NCBI RefSeq assembly: GCF_028747205.1
Contig: NZ_CP112880.1
Span: 3,038,001-3,102,000, forward strand
Length of the DNA: 64,000 nt
Source: Streptomyces sp. CA-278952
GTDB lineage: Bacteria; Actinomycetota; Actinomycetes; Streptomycetales; Streptomycetaceae
Reading direction: 5' to 3'
Positions 7,115 to 15,629 of this stretch are shown piece by piece. The notes under the pieces are model-generated. The model worked only from the letters and a program-made list of their open reading frames with translations, was not told the origin of the DNA and made no database searches. Position 1 is the first letter of the stretch, and each line of letters starts with the position of its first letter. A program made the translations under genes and the position numbers.

Positions 7115-8110
7115 GTGATCACCTCACCCGCACGGAGCCCCCACCGTCGCACCGAGCACGCGCCGACCCCCTACGTCGACCTCTCGCGCGACGAGTGGAG
7201 CGCGCTGCGGGACAAGACCCCGCTGCCACTGACCGCCGAAGAGGTGGAGCGGCTGCGGGGGCTCGGGGACGTCATCGACCTGGACGAGGTGCGGGACGTC
7301 TATCTGCCGCTCTCCCGGCTGCTCAACCTGTACGTCCAGGCCACCTCCGGGCTGCGCGGCGCGCTGAACACCTTCCTCGGGGACGCCGGGAACGGGCACG
7401 GGGCGCAGCGCGGCACCCCGTTCGTCATAGGGGTCGCGGGCAGCGTCGCCGTCGGGAAGTCCACCAGCGCCCGTATCCTCCAGGCGCTGCTGGCCCGCTG
7501 GCCCGAGCACCCGCGCGTCGAGCTGGTGACCACGGACGGCTTCCTGCTGCCGATGAAGGAGCTCAAGGCGCGCGGGCTGACCTCCCGCAAGGGGTTCCCG
7601 GAGTCCTACGACCGGCGCGCCCTGACCCGCTTCGTCGCCGACATCAAGGCGGGCAAGGACGAGGTGACCGCACCCGTCTACTCGCACCTGATCTACGACA
7701 TCGTCCCCGGCGAACGGCTCACCGTGCGCCGCCCCGACATCCTCATCGTCGAGGGCCTCAACGTCCTCCAGCCCGCACTGCCCGGCAGCGACGGCCGCAC
7801 CAGGGTCGGGCTCGCCGACTACTTCGACTTCAGCGTGTACGTGGACGCACGGGCCGAGGACATCGAGACCTGGTACCTGAACCGTTTCCGCAAGCTGCGC
7901 GCCACCGCGTTCCAGGACCCGTCCTCGTACTTCCGCAAGTACACCCAGGTCTCCGAGGAGGAGGCGCTGGACTACGCGCGCACCATGTGGCGGACCATCA
8001 ACAAGCCGAATCTGCTGGAGAACGTGGCTCCGACGCGCGGCCGTGCCACCCTGGTGCTCCGCAAGGGGCCGGACCACAAGGTCCAGAAGCTGTCCCTGCG
8101 CAAGCTCTGA
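7115..8110 (+). CDS. coaA: Pantothenate kinase, type I
   Basis: A 331-residue bacterial type I pantothenate kinase, which phosphorylates pantothenate with ATP in the first step of coenzyme A synthesis. The P-loop [12 protein letters not shown] is at residues 106-117. The [22 protein letters not shown] and FDFSVYVDA segments are characteristic of the family. Length agrees with about 310-330 for the family. GTG 7115 (protein begins [11 protein letters not shown]) is favoured over an in-frame start 69 bases upstream because family members begin here. The DUF389 gene follows on the same strand. Confidence 0.93.
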   Translation: MITSPARSPHRRTEHAPTPYVDLSRDEWSALRDKTPLPLTAEEVERLRGLGDVIDLDEVRDVYLPLSRLLNLYVQATSGLRGALNTFLGDAGNGHGAQRGTPFVIGVAGSVAVGKSTSARILQALLARWPEHPRVELVTTDGFLLPMKELKARGLTSRKGFPESYDRRALTRFVADIKAGKDEVTAPVYSHLIYDIVPGERLTVRRPDILIVEGLNVLQPALPGSDGRTRVGLADYFDFSVYVDARAEDIETWYLNRFRKLRATAFQDPSSYFRKYTQVSEEEALDYARTMWRTINKPNLLENVAPTRGRATLVLRKGPDHKVQKLSLRKL

Positions 8111-8175
8111 CCGCTCCGCTCTCTCCGACCGCTCCGCCCTCTTCGACCACTCCGACCCGGAAGGGCGGCCGCCGC

Positions 8176-9141
8176 GTGCTGCACCTGCGTCTGATCGTGC
8201 CCGCCGACACCACGGACGAGGTCGTCGCCCTGCTGGAGTCGACCGTCGGCACCGCCCACCTGGTGGTCCTGCCGGGCGCCGCCCGCTCCCCCGCCGGTGA
8301 CGTGGTGATGTGCGACGTGGCGCGCGAGGCCGGCGACGAGCTGATCGGTGCGCTGCGCCGGCTCGGCATCGACCGGTCCGGGTCGATCACCATGGAGAAC
8401 ATGGAGCTGACGCTCTCCGACCACGCCGACCGGGCGGAGCAGGAGGCCCCGGGCGACGGCGCCGACGCCGTGCTGTGGGAGGAGCTGACGGAGGCGACGC
8501 ACGAGGAGTCGACGTTCTCCATCACCTACGTCTCCTTCCTCGCCCTCGCCACGATGCTCGCCGCCTGCGGGGTGATGCTCGACAACGCGGTGCTGATCGT
8601 GGGCGCGATGGCGGTCGGCCCGGAGTTCGGGCCCCTGGCCGGGATCTCCACGGCCGTGGTGCAACGTGCCCCGCGCCTGGTCGCACGGTCGCTGTGGGCG
8701 CTGATCGGCGGGTTCGCGCTGGCGATGCTGATCACCGCGGGCTTCGCCTGGCTGATGGACGCCTTCGGCCTCTTCAACAGCGGGATGATCGACAAGCCCC
8801 GGCCCAACACCGGGTTCATCTGGCACCCGGACTGGATGTCGTTCGTGGTGGCGTTCCTCGCGGGCGTCGCCGGGACGCTCTCGCTCACCTCCGCGAAGTC
8901 CGGGGCGCTGATCGGGGTGGCGATCTCGGTGACGACCGTCCCGGCCGCCGCCAACGCGGCCGTCGCGTTCAGCTACTCCGACTACCAGCAGACCATCGGC
9001 TCCGGGCAGCAACTGCTCGCCAACCTCGGCGGGATCATCCTCGCGGGCATGCTCACGATGTTGCTCCAGAAGGCCCTGCTGAGGTTCCGGCGCGCGCGGA
9101 AGCCCCCGGCGAGCACACCGGGGGCCTCGGTGGGGGTGTGA
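8176..9141 (+). CDS. DUF389-domain integral membrane protein
   Basis: A 321-residue protein with a soluble N-terminal domain (about 1-115, starting LHLRLIVPADTTDEVV) and a membrane domain of about five to six helices with the DUF389 signature LDNAVLIVGAMAVGPEFGPL. Other membrane segments lie around LWALIGGFALAMLITAG, FVVAFLAGVAGTLSLTS and LLANLGGIILAGMLTMLL. Function of the family is unknown. GTG 8176 has GGAAGG (8159-8164) upstream. A hairpin stem (GCCCCCGG 9102-9109 with CCGGGGGC 9118-9125) lies inside the last codons and may serve as terminator. Confidence 0.85.
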   Translation: MLHLRLIVPADTTDEVVALLESTVGTAHLVVLPGAARSPAGDVVMCDVAREAGDELIGALRRLGIDRSGSITMENMELTLSDHADRAEQEAPGDGADAVLWEELTEATHEESTFSITYVSFLALATMLAACGVMLDNAVLIVGAMAVGPEFGPLAGISTAVVQRAPRLVARSLWALIGGFALAMLITAGFAWLMDAFGLFNSGMIDKPRPNTGFIWHPDWMSFVVAFLAGVAGTLSLTSAKSGALIGVAISVTTVPAAANAAVAFSYSDYQQTIGSGQQLLANLGGIILAGMLTMLLQKALLRFRRARKPPASTPGASVGV

Positions 9142-9174
9142 CCGCTCCCGCACGTCCGTGCCCCTCCGCGCGAT

Positions 9175-10761
9175 TCACCTGTCGGCGGGACGCGACCCGG
9201 GACCGGATCCGGGTCGGGCGGTCCCGGCACGTGCCGGGACCGGGCGACGCGCACCCGCCGCACCGGTCCGGGAGCCGGTGGTCCGTACGAGCAGCCCGGT
9301 GATGACGGCTGCGAGCGCGCACAGGGCGGCCAGGGCGAGCAGGGCGACCCGCCAGGCGTCGGTGAGGTGGCCGGCGAGGGTGCCCGCGCCGGTCGTGGGG
9401 ATGTTGCCGGTGGCCACCCGCCCGGCCAGGCCCGCCTCACCGAGAGAGAGGGTGAGCAGGCCGACCAGGGCCGCGCCGAAGAGGGCGAGGACGAGGGCGT
9501 TGGCTCCGCCGCGGACAGTGTTGAGCATGCCGGCGGCCATGCCCGCGTGGTCGGAGTCGATCTGGTTCATCGCCTGGGCGTCGATGATGCCAGCGGCCAG
9601 GCCCACGCCGACGCCGACGGTCAGCAGCGGCCCGATGAGCGTCGCGATGCCGACATCGGGGCGGAGCACGCTGAGCCATGCGTTGCCCGCGGAGAGCACC
9701 AGCAGCGCCGTGGCGATGAGGGCGGCGGGGCCGACGCCGCGGTTGACCAGCCGGGCGGCGAGAGTGGGCAGAAGCATCATGGGCACGGTGGGCAGCAACA
9801 TGATCAACCCGGTGCTGCTCGCGGTGTGGCCGACCGGCGACTGCAGATAGCTGGGCAGGAAGGCGAGCACCCCGCCGTAGCCGAAGGCCATGGCGGCCGC
9901 GGCCAGCAGCCACCCCATGAACCTGCGACGCCGCAGCAGCGCAAGGTCCAGGACCGGGTTGACCGCACGGCGCTCCACCGGGACCAGCGCGACGAGTCCC
10001 ACGACACCCGCGCCCGCGGCGGCAAGCACGAGTGGATCGGCCCAGCCCCGGGAGGGCCCCTGGGAAACGGCGAGCATGAGACCGGCCAGGCCCACCGCCA
10101 GCACCGAGGCCCCGGCGATGTCGACGCGCGGCCGGGTGGTGGCGCGGGACTCGCGCATCGCCAGGGTGCCGGTCAGCAGGACCAGTCCGGCGCCGGTGAA
10201 GATCCCGAAGCCCAGCCGCCATCCGAGGGCGTCGACCATCCAGCCCGCCGCCGATGGCCCCAGCGCCAGGCCGAGGCCCGCGGTGGCGCCCATGGCGGCG
10301 AAGGCCCGGGAGCGGGCGGGCCCGGTGAAAGCCGCGGCCAGGAGCGCTCCCCCGGAGGCCATGACTCCGGCCGCGCCCAGGCCGGTGAGCACCCGGGCGG
10401 CCAGCAGGACCTCGATGGTCGGCGCGAGGGCCGCGGCGAGGCTGCCCCCGGCGTACACGAGAGCGCCGAGACGGTAGACGCGACGCCGCCCGAGCACGTC
10501 GGCCAGGGAGCCCGCCACGAGCATGAGCGCCGAGGCGGTCAGGAAGTAGCCGGTCACCACCCACTGGGCGGCCGCGCCGCCGGCGCCCAGGTCGGCACCG
10601 ATGCGCGGAACGGCCACCCCGGCACCGGACATGGACATCGGCAGCGCGAGGAACCCGGCCAGGATCACCGGCAAGGTGGCCGGCGCCGACGGGGAGGGCC
10701 TGCCCGCCGGACCGGGATCGCCCGCGCCTCGGCTCCGAGGGTCGTCCGGTGTCGCGTACAT
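9175..10761 (-). CDS. MFS transporter, DHA2 (14-helix drug exporter) family
   Basis: A 528-residue membrane protein with about 14 hydrophobic segments. Motif A-like GSLADVLGRRRVYRLG occurs after helix 2 and the antiporter motif C-like GLALGPSAAGWMVD in helix 5. These mark proton-driven drug exporters of the DHA2 subfamily. The C-terminal tail is basic and Pro/Arg-rich, and contains a 22-bp perfect DNA palindrome (9220-9241). ATG start. It is 59 bases downstream of the FMN reductase gene on the same strand, so both are probably under the adjacent TetR regulator. Substrate unknown. Confidence 0.88.
   Translation of the reverse strand: MYATPDDPRSRGAGDPGPAGRPSPSAPATLPVILAGFLALPMSMSGAGVAVPRIGADLGAGGAAAQWVVTGYFLTASALMLVAGSLADVLGRRRVYRLGALVYAGGSLAAALAPTIEVLLAARVLTGLGAAGVMASGGALLAAAFTGPARSRAFAAMGATAGLGLALGPSAAGWMVDALGWRLGFGIFTGAGLVLLTGTLAMRESRATTRPRVDIAGASVLAVGLAGLMLAVSQGPSRGWADPLVLAAAGAGVVGLVALVPVERRAVNPVLDLALLRRRRFMGWLLAAAAMAFGYGGVLAFLPSYLQSPVGHTASSTGLIMLLPTVPMMLLPTLAARLVNRGVGPAALIATALLVLSAGNAWLSVLRPDVGIATLIGPLLTVGVGVGLAAGIIDAQAMNQIDSDHAGMAAGMLNTVRGGANALVLALFGAALVGLLTLSLGEAGLAGRVATGNIPTTGAGTLAGHLTDAWRVALLALAALCALAAVITGLLVRTTGSRTGAAGARRPVPARAGTARPGSGPGSRPADR
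9220..9241. repeat. 22-bp perfect palindrome in MFS coding end
   Basis: GGTCCCGGCA followed by CG and TGCCGGGACC. It lies within the last codons of the MFS gene. As RNA it could form only a zero-loop hairpin, so it may act as part of a transcription end or be incidental to the Arg/Pro-rich tail. Confidence 0.7.
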
Positions 10762-10803
10762 GAGCGTCAGCCCCTCCGTGGTGGCGTCAGTTCTCGGCCG
10801 TGT

Positions 10804-10837
10804 TCAGCTCCGGCTCGCCGTCAGCTCCGGCTCGCCG
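10804..10837. repeat. 17-bp perfect tandem repeat at a stop codon
   Basis: TCAGCTCCGGCTCGCCG occurs at 10804-10820 and 10821-10837. The second copy encodes the last residues and TGA stop of the FMN reductase, and the first is a downstream duplicate. Deletion of either copy would leave the protein unchanged. Confidence 0.8.
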
Positions 10838-11447
10838 TCAGTTCTTCGGTCGTCCGGGCGCGGACCGGGGCCAGCGCACGGCTCCACACGGTGACCTCGT
10901 CCAGCAGTGTCGTCAGGTCGTCGACGTGGCGCCCGTCCGGGGCGAAGACGCCGGTGACCGTGGGGTCGGTGATGTCGATGCCGGTGTAGTCGAAGTCGGT
11001 GAAGGTGTTCAGGGCCACCTGGGCGGCGACATCGGCGAGTTTGAGCTCGGCGGCGATCTGGCGGAGCTGCTCGACGGCGCGCACACCGCCGTTGACCCCG
11101 TAGCTGACGAACCCGACGGCCTTGTGATTCCACTCGGCGTAGAGGTAGTCGATGGCGTTCTTCAACGGGCCGGGGACGCCGTGGTTGTACTCCGGTGTCA
11201 CGAACACGTAGCCGTCGAAGGCGGCGATCGCCTCCGACCACCGCTTGGTGTGTTCGTGGGCGTAGACGCCCCAGGCGGCCGAGGCCGGTTCGTCGAGGAC
11301 CGGCAGCGCGAAGTCGGCCAGGTCGACCAGCTCCACCTCCACCCCCTCGGGGGCGGCCTTCCGGGCGGTGGCCAGGACCCAGTCGGCCACGGCCTCGCCC
11401 CTTCGGTGGGCGCGGGTGCTGCCGGTGACGATCGCGAGACGCGTCAT
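10821..11447 (-). CDS. NAD(P)H-dependent FMN reductase / oxidoreductase
   Basis: A 208-residue flavodoxin-like protein. The FMN phosphate-binding loop GSTRAHRRGEAV is at residues 9-20 and the flavin-contacting TPEYNHGVPGPLKNAIDY motif is around residue 80, both diagnostic of the NADPH-dependent FMN reductase/azoreductase-like family. It would reduce FMN, quinones or azo compounds. ATG 11447 follows CCAAGGAGAAC, an excellent ribosome site. It is divergent from a TetR gene, with a clear operator between them, and upstream of an exporter gene, which suggests an inducible detoxification unit. Confidence 0.88.
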   Translation of the reverse strand: MTRLAIVTGSTRAHRRGEAVADWVLATARKAAPEGVEVELVDLADFALPVLDEPASAAWGVYAHEHTKRWSEAIAAFDGYVFVTPEYNHGVPGPLKNAIDYLYAEWNHKAVGFVSYGVNGGVRAVEQLRQIAAELKLADVAAQVALNTFTDFDYTGIDITDPTVTGVFAPDGRHVDDLTTLLDEVTVWSRALAPVRARTTEELTASRS

Positions 11448-11468
11448 GACGTTCTCCTTGGGTAAGAT

Positions 11469-11491
11469 GTAAAGTACAACGCAGACTTTAC
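11469..11491. promoter_or_regulatory. Putative TetR operator
   Basis: GTAAAGT (11469-11475) and ACTTTAC (11485-11491) form a perfect 7-bp inverted repeat with a 9-base spacer in the 94-base gap between the FMN reductase and the divergent TetR gene. Size and place fit the operator of the adjacent regulator, which would repress both directions. Confidence 0.6.
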
Positions 11492-11541
11492 CTGTTACGG
11501 TCGAGCGTGCACCAGATTCGATCGAGAGGCAAGGAGTCATC

Positions 11542-12228
11542 GTGAGCCCAGAGGCAGAGACGCCCGGGCGGTCGGCCGGGCACAGCGGGCCGGGCCGGCG
11601 ACTGCGGCCGGCCAAGCACGAGGCGATCATGACCGGCGGCCGTGAGGTCTTCGCTCGCGACGGATACGCGCGGGCGAGCATCGACGCCATCGCCACGGCC
11701 TCGGAAACCTCGACGCGCACGATCTACAAGCACTTCCCGGACAAGCGCGCGCTGTTCGCCACCGTGATCGTCGACTCCGCCACGCAGGTCGCCGAGGTCG
11801 AGGTCGCCCTGATCGAACGTCATCTCTCGACCGCCACGAACGCGGGAGAGGTCGAGACCGTTCTGCGCGCGTTCGCCACCGACTGGCTCGACGACACGGG
11901 AGAGTGGCTGGCCGGCATGGCACACTCGGCGGCGCACCGGGCGTTGATCGGTCAGGTCCAGGCCGAGGCCGCCCATCTCGGCACCGAGGTCATCACCCAG
12001 TGGTGGCAGGCCGGCCCGGGGCGGGTCCGCGCGGAGCTGGCCGCAGTCTTTCGCCGGTGGGCCGAGGACGGGCTGCTGCACATCGCCGACGCCGACCGTG
12101 CCGCGGTCCACTTCTCCCGGCTCGTCTCGGCCACCCCCGGACCGCCGGCGTCAGCGGTCGGCGCGGACGAGCGCGCCGCCTGGATCGCCGACGGCGTCGC
12201 GGTGTTCGTCCGCGGGCACCGGCCCTGA
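11542..12228 (+). CDS. TetR/AcrR-family transcriptional regulator
   Basis: A 228-residue regulator with an N-terminal helix-turn-helix (about residues 30-80: AIMTGGREVFARDGYARASI, then TSTRTIYKHFPDKRALF) and an all-helical ligand-binding C-terminal domain. GTG start after AAGGAG. It is divergent from the FMN reductase/MFS genes and probably represses them and itself at the palindrome 11469-11491; the inducer is unknown. The upstream-facing N-terminus is rich in Pro/Gly. It converges on glmM, with a strong double palindrome between. Confidence 0.88.
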   Translation: MSPEAETPGRSAGHSGPGRRLRPAKHEAIMTGGREVFARDGYARASIDAIATASETSTRTIYKHFPDKRALFATVIVDSATQVAEVEVALIERHLSTATNAGEVETVLRAFATDWLDDTGEWLAGMAHSAAHRALIGQVQAEAAHLGTEVITQWWQAGPGRVRAELAAVFRRWAEDGLLHIADADRAAVHFSRLVSATPGPPASAVGADERAAWIADGVAVFVRGHRP

Positions 12229-12378
12229 CCGGTCGCACCGCGCCCGCAGACGCCGCCGGACGGGCCCGGGACGACCGGAGACCGGTCGCACCGGCCCGGA
12301 AACCGGCATGAATGCTGGCCGTCGACGACGACCCTGGAGACGCGAAACCCAGGCCGTCGGCGACGACCTGCAAGATTC

Positions 12379-12419
12379 GCCGTACGCGTACGGCGCGGAC
12401 GCACCCGTACGCGTACGGC
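12379..12419. terminator. Double 14-bp palindrome, probable bidirectional terminator
   Basis: CCGTACGCGTACGG occurs twice, at 12380-12393 and 12405-12418. Each copy is itself a perfect palindrome, and the two can also pair with each other into a 15-bp stem (including G12379-C12419) with an 11-base loop. It sits just after the glmM stop, between convergent tetR-type and glmM genes, so it probably ends transcripts from both sides. Confidence 0.55.
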
Positions 12420-12427
12420 TCCGGGCC

Positions 12428-13786
12428 TCAGCCCAGCGCGGACTTCACCACATCGGCCAGCCGGCCCGCGACCGCCCGCGCCTGCTCGATGTCGGCGGCC
12501 TCGACCATGACCCGCACCAGCGGCTCCGTGCCCGACTGGCGCAGCAGTACGCGCCCGGTCTCGCCCAGCTCGCGCTCCGCCTCGACGACCGCGGTGGCCA
12601 GCTCGGAGGAGGTGTTCACCCGGGTCTTGTCGACGTCGGGGACGTTGATGAGGACCTGCGGCAGGCGCTGCATGACCCCGGCCAGCTCGGCGAGACTCCG
12701 GCCGGTGGCGGCGACGCGGGCCGCCAGCATCAGGCCGGTCAGCGTGCCGTCGCCGGTCGTGGCGTGGTCCAGGACGATGACGTGCCCGGACTGCTCACCG
12801 CCGAGCGCGAAGCCCTCGGCCTTCATCGACTCCAGGACGTACCGGTCGCCGACCCCCGTCTGGACCAGCCGGATGTTCTCGCGCTCCATGGCCAGCTTGA
12901 AGCCGAGGTTCGACATCACGGTGCCGACGACGGTGTCCTTGCGCAGCGAGCCGGCGTCCCGCATCGCGAGGGCCAGTACGGCGAGGATCTGGTCGCCGTC
13001 GACCTCCTCGCCCGCCGCGTCCACGGCGAGGCAGCGGTCGGCGTCGCCGTCGTGCGCGATGCCGAGGTCGGCCCCGTGCTCGACGACGGCGGCGCGCAGC
13101 AGCTCCAGGTGGGTGGAGCCGCAGCCGTCGTTGATGTTCAGGCCGTCCGGGTCCGCCCCGATGGTGACGACCTCGGCCCCGGCCCGCGCGAACGCCTCGG
13201 GCGAGACCCGAGCGGCGGCGCCGTGCGCCTCGTCCAGGACGACCTTGAGCCCGTCGAGCCGGTTGGGCAGGACGCCGATGAGGTGGGCGACGTACCGGTC
13301 GAAGCCCTCCGTGTAGTCGGTGACCCGGCCGACTCCGGCGCCGGTCGGACGGCTCCACGGCTCACCGGTGCGGTGCTGCTCGTAGACCGTCTCGATCCGG
13401 TCCTCCAGCTCGTCGGCGAGCTTGTGGCCGCCGCGCGCGAAGAACTTGACGCCGTTGTCGGGCATCGCGTTGTGACTGGCGGAGAGCATCACACCGATGT
13501 CCGCGCCGAGCGAGCCGGTCAGATACGCCACGGCGGGCGTCGGAAGGACACCGACGCGCAGCACGTCCACGCCGGCGCTGGCCAGGCCCGCCACGACGGC
13601 GGCCTCCAGGAACTCTCCGGAGGCTCGCGGATCACGTCCGACCACGGCGGTCGGGCGATGGCCCGCGAAGGTGCCGGCCTCGGCGAGTACGTGCGCCGCC
13701 GCGACCGAGAGGCCGAGCGCGAGCTCGGCCGTCAGGTCGGCGTTGGCGACACCGCGTACTCCGTCCGTACCGAAGAGTCGTCCCAC
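12428..13786 (-). CDS. glmM: Phosphoglucosamine mutase
   Basis: A 452-residue alpha-D-phosphohexomutase that converts glucosamine-6-phosphate to glucosamine-1-phosphate for peptidoglycan precursor synthesis. It opens [15 protein letters not shown], has the phosphoserine loop MLSASHN (Ser104), the metal-binding DGDADR (about 242-247) and the sugar-binding GGEQSGH motif. Length is exactly usual. GTG 13786 is preceded by CGGAGGACACC. It lies downstream of rpsI on the same strand across a 282-base gap with a hairpin and a T-rich leader, so it has its own promoter. Confidence 0.95.
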   Translation of the reverse strand: MGRLFGTDGVRGVANADLTAELALGLSVAAAHVLAEAGTFAGHRPTAVVGRDPRASGEFLEAAVVAGLASAGVDVLRVGVLPTPAVAYLTGSLGADIGVMLSASHNAMPDNGVKFFARGGHKLADELEDRIETVYEQHRTGEPWSRPTGAGVGRVTDYTEGFDRYVAHLIGVLPNRLDGLKVVLDEAHGAAARVSPEAFARAGAEVVTIGADPDGLNINDGCGSTHLELLRAAVVEHGADLGIAHDGDADRCLAVDAAGEEVDGDQILAVLALAMRDAGSLRKDTVVGTVMSNLGFKLAMERENIRLVQTGVGDRYVLESMKAEGFALGGEQSGHVIVLDHATTGDGTLTGLMLAARVAATGRSLAELAGVMQRLPQVLINVPDVDKTRVNTSSELATAVVEAERELGETGRVLLRQSGTEPLVRVMVEAADIEQARAVAGRLADVVKSALG

Positions 13787-13796
13787 TGGTGTCCTC

Positions 13797-13895
13797 CGAA
13801 GTGCTCCGAAACCACAAACAACCACTGCACAGCAAACGAAACGAACTGAGCAACCAAACAACGAAAGCAAGGAAGAAGCGCAAAAACGCACGTCG
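13797..13895 (-). promoter_or_regulatory. U-rich leader of glmM
   Basis: Read on the minus strand this is a T-rich, C-poor tract with repeated TTTCGTT, TTGTTTGG and TGGTTGTTTG words, in sharp contrast to the genome. It ends close to the glmM ribosome site. It is untranslated and would be an unstructured 5' UTR or a protein-binding region. Function unknown. Confidence 0.4.
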
Positions 13896-14010
13896 GGCGG
13901 CATGGCGCGGCCGACCTGCCGGATGCGCGACGGCGCCCACCGGGCCACGATCCCACCTGGTCCGATGAACGTCTTATGCCGTTATACGCCCGCGAGCGCT
14001 GATAAACGAA

Positions 14011-14043
14011 CGCCCCAGCAGCACGGAGTGTGCCGCCGGGGCG
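14011..14043 (-). terminator. Hairpin downstream of rpsI
   Basis: CGCCCC (14011-14016) pairs with GGGGCG (14038-14043), and an inner GCAC/GTGC (14021-14024/14030-14033) completes the stem. It begins 26 bases after the rpsI stop and probably ends the rplM-rpsI transcript. Confidence 0.5.
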
Positions 14044-14068
14044 AACGTGACAGTCGAGCAGGCGATAT

Positions 14069-14605
14069 TTAGCGCTTGCTGTACTGCGGGGCCTTACGGG
14101 CCTTCTTGAGACCGGCCTTCTTGCGCTCGACCGCACGGTCGTCGCGGGAGAGGAAGCCGTTCTTCTTCAGAATGGCGCGGTTGTTGTCCACGTCCGCCTC
14201 GTTCAGCGAGCGGGCCACACCGAGGCGCAGGGCACCGGCCTGACCGGAGACACCGCCACCCGAGATGCGGGCCACGACGTCGTAACGACCGTCGAGCTCA
14301 AGAACCTTGAAGGGCTCGTTGACTTCCTGCTGGTGCACCTTGTTGGGGAAGTAGTCCTCAAGGGTGCGACCGTTGATCTTCCACTTGCCGGTGCCCGGGA
14401 TGATCCGGACGCGGGCGATGGCGTTCTTGCGACGGCCGAGGCCGGCCGCGGGCTGCGGGTCGCCGAAGCGGCCCGCGAGCGACTCAGAGGTGTACTCACC
14501 CTCGACGGGGACCTCGGACTCGAAGGTGGTCACCTCGGCGAAGGTCTCTTCGCCCTCGGTGCCCGCCGTGTCGTCGGCGGTCGTCTCAACAGTGGTGTCG
14601 GCCAC
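14069..14605 (-). CDS. rpsI: 30S ribosomal protein S9
   Basis: A 178-residue S9. The conserved core begins around residue 50 ([19 protein letters not shown]) and ends in the universal basic KAPQYSKR tail that reaches the P-site tRNA. The first about 48 residues are an acidic Thr/Glu-rich extension not found in E. coli S9 but common in Streptomyces. ATG start. It follows rplM by 44 bases in the usual rplM-rpsI operon. Confidence 0.97.
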   Translation of the reverse strand: MADTTVETTADDTAGTEGEETFAEVTTFESEVPVEGEYTSESLAGRFGDPQPAAGLGRRKNAIARVRIIPGTGKWKINGRTLEDYFPNKVHQQEVNEPFKVLELDGRYDVVARISGGGVSGQAGALRLGVARSLNEADVDNNRAILKKNGFLSRDDRAVERKKAGLKKARKAPQYSKR

Positions 14606-14649
14606 GATGCTCCTCAGATCTTTCTGTATGTCTTAGGGGGTGGCCGGAA

Positions 14650-15093
14650 CTACTGCGCGACCTGGGTGATCTCGAACGGGACCGGCTGCTGAGCAGCGTG
14701 CGGGTGCTGGTCGCCCGCGTAGACCTTGAGCTTCGAGATCATCTGACGACCCAGGGTGTTCTTGGGGATCATGCCCTTGATGGCCTTCTCGACGGCCTTC
14801 TCGGGGTTCTTCGCGAGAAGCTCGTCGTAGCGCACCGAACGGAGACCGCCCGGGAAGCCCGAGTGGCGGTACGCCATCTTCTGGGTCTTCTTGTTGCCGG
14901 ACAGGTGAACCTTGTCGGCGTTGATGATGATGACGAAGTCGCCCATGTCCATGTGGGGGGCGTAGATCGCCTTGTGCTTGCCTCGGAGGAGGTTCGCAGC
15001 CGTGGTGGCCAGACGTCCCAGGACGATGTCCTGAGCGTCAATGATGTGCCACTGGCGCGTGACATCGCCGGGCTTGGGGCTGTACGTACGCAC
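14650..15093 (-). CDS. rplM: 50S ribosomal protein L13
   Basis: A 147-residue L13, an early assembly protein that binds 23S rRNA. It opens [20 protein letters not shown] and has the conserved [17 protein letters not shown] and [15 protein letters not shown] segments, covering the family length of about 145. GTG start. First gene of the rplM-rpsI operon. The upstream region to 15300 should hold the promoter, which I cannot assign with confidence. Confidence 0.97.
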   Translation of the reverse strand: MRTYSPKPGDVTRQWHIIDAQDIVLGRLATTAANLLRGKHKAIYAPHMDMGDFVIIINADKVHLSGNKKTQKMAYRHSGFPGGLRSVRYDELLAKNPEKAVEKAIKGMIPKNTLGRQMISKLKVYAGDQHPHAAQQPVPFEITQVAQ

Positions 15094-15629
15094 TTCGCAG
15101 CCTTCGCTTCTTCAGTGGATGGGATCCAGACACACGGCACCTCTGAAGCGATATGCAGCTGGGGCTCACAATCGCCGGGGACGCTGCCCGTATGCGAGCC
15201 ACTGGTAACTGCTCCAGGGAACCTACGTAAGGCCCTTCGCGTGAGAACGACGAAGCCAATACGTATAACAAACCGAGAGCCTACCCGGGACCCCCCGCGC
15301 GGGTCAAAACGCCCCTGTCACACCACCCCGCCCCCGCCACACCACTCCGGCGCTCGATGCGACCTTTCCAGCCCCGTCACACCGCCCCGTCCCGCCGCAT
15401 CACCCCAGCCCCGCCGGCGCTTGAGGCGACCCTTCCCGGCCCCGCCGCACCACCCCAGCCCCGCCGGCGCTTGAGGCGACCCTTCCCAGCCCCGCCGGCG
15501 TTTGAGGCGCGGGGCCCGGGGGCAGCGCCCCCGCAACGGCGCCGCACGGCCCCCGCACCGCCCCCGTACCCCGCACGCACCCCCTGGCGCCGCCCGGCTC
15601 ACCCCCACCCCGCCGCCGACCGCCCAAGG
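15094..15629. other. Large intergenic region with C-rich repeats
   Basis: About 535 bases between divergently placed ends of rplM (its 5' side) and the ABC-F gene (its 3' side). The rplM-proximal 200 bases are mixed in composition and include AT-rich ATACGTATAAC. From 15300 on, it is extremely C-rich on the plus strand and contains repeats described separately. No gene is supported. Confidence 0.6.
15397..15519. repeat. Streptomyces-type intergenic repeats (GCCGGCGCTTGAGGCG)
   Basis: The block ACCCCAGCCCCGCCGGCGCT plus TGAGGCGACCCTTCCC occurs at about 15402-15437 and again at about 15452-15487, period 50. A third partial copy AGCCCCGCCGGCGTTTGAGG follows at 15488. The core GCCCCGCCGGCG-y-TTGAGGCG is a word found between many Streptomyces genes. 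Function unknown. Confidence 0.7.

Noticed and set aside
7195..8100. Long alternative frame over coaA on the plus strand
   Set aside because: Arg/Gly/Pro-rich shadow of the coaA frame; only the coaA frame has conserved motifs.
13797..13895. glmS-type or other riboswitch before glmM
   Set aside because: No conserved core or stems can be drawn in the T-rich tract; it looks unstructured.
15300..15629. Repeats before the ABC-F gene as a CRISPR array
   Set aside because: Only three units, GC-rich intergenic word, spacers not unique and no cas genes.
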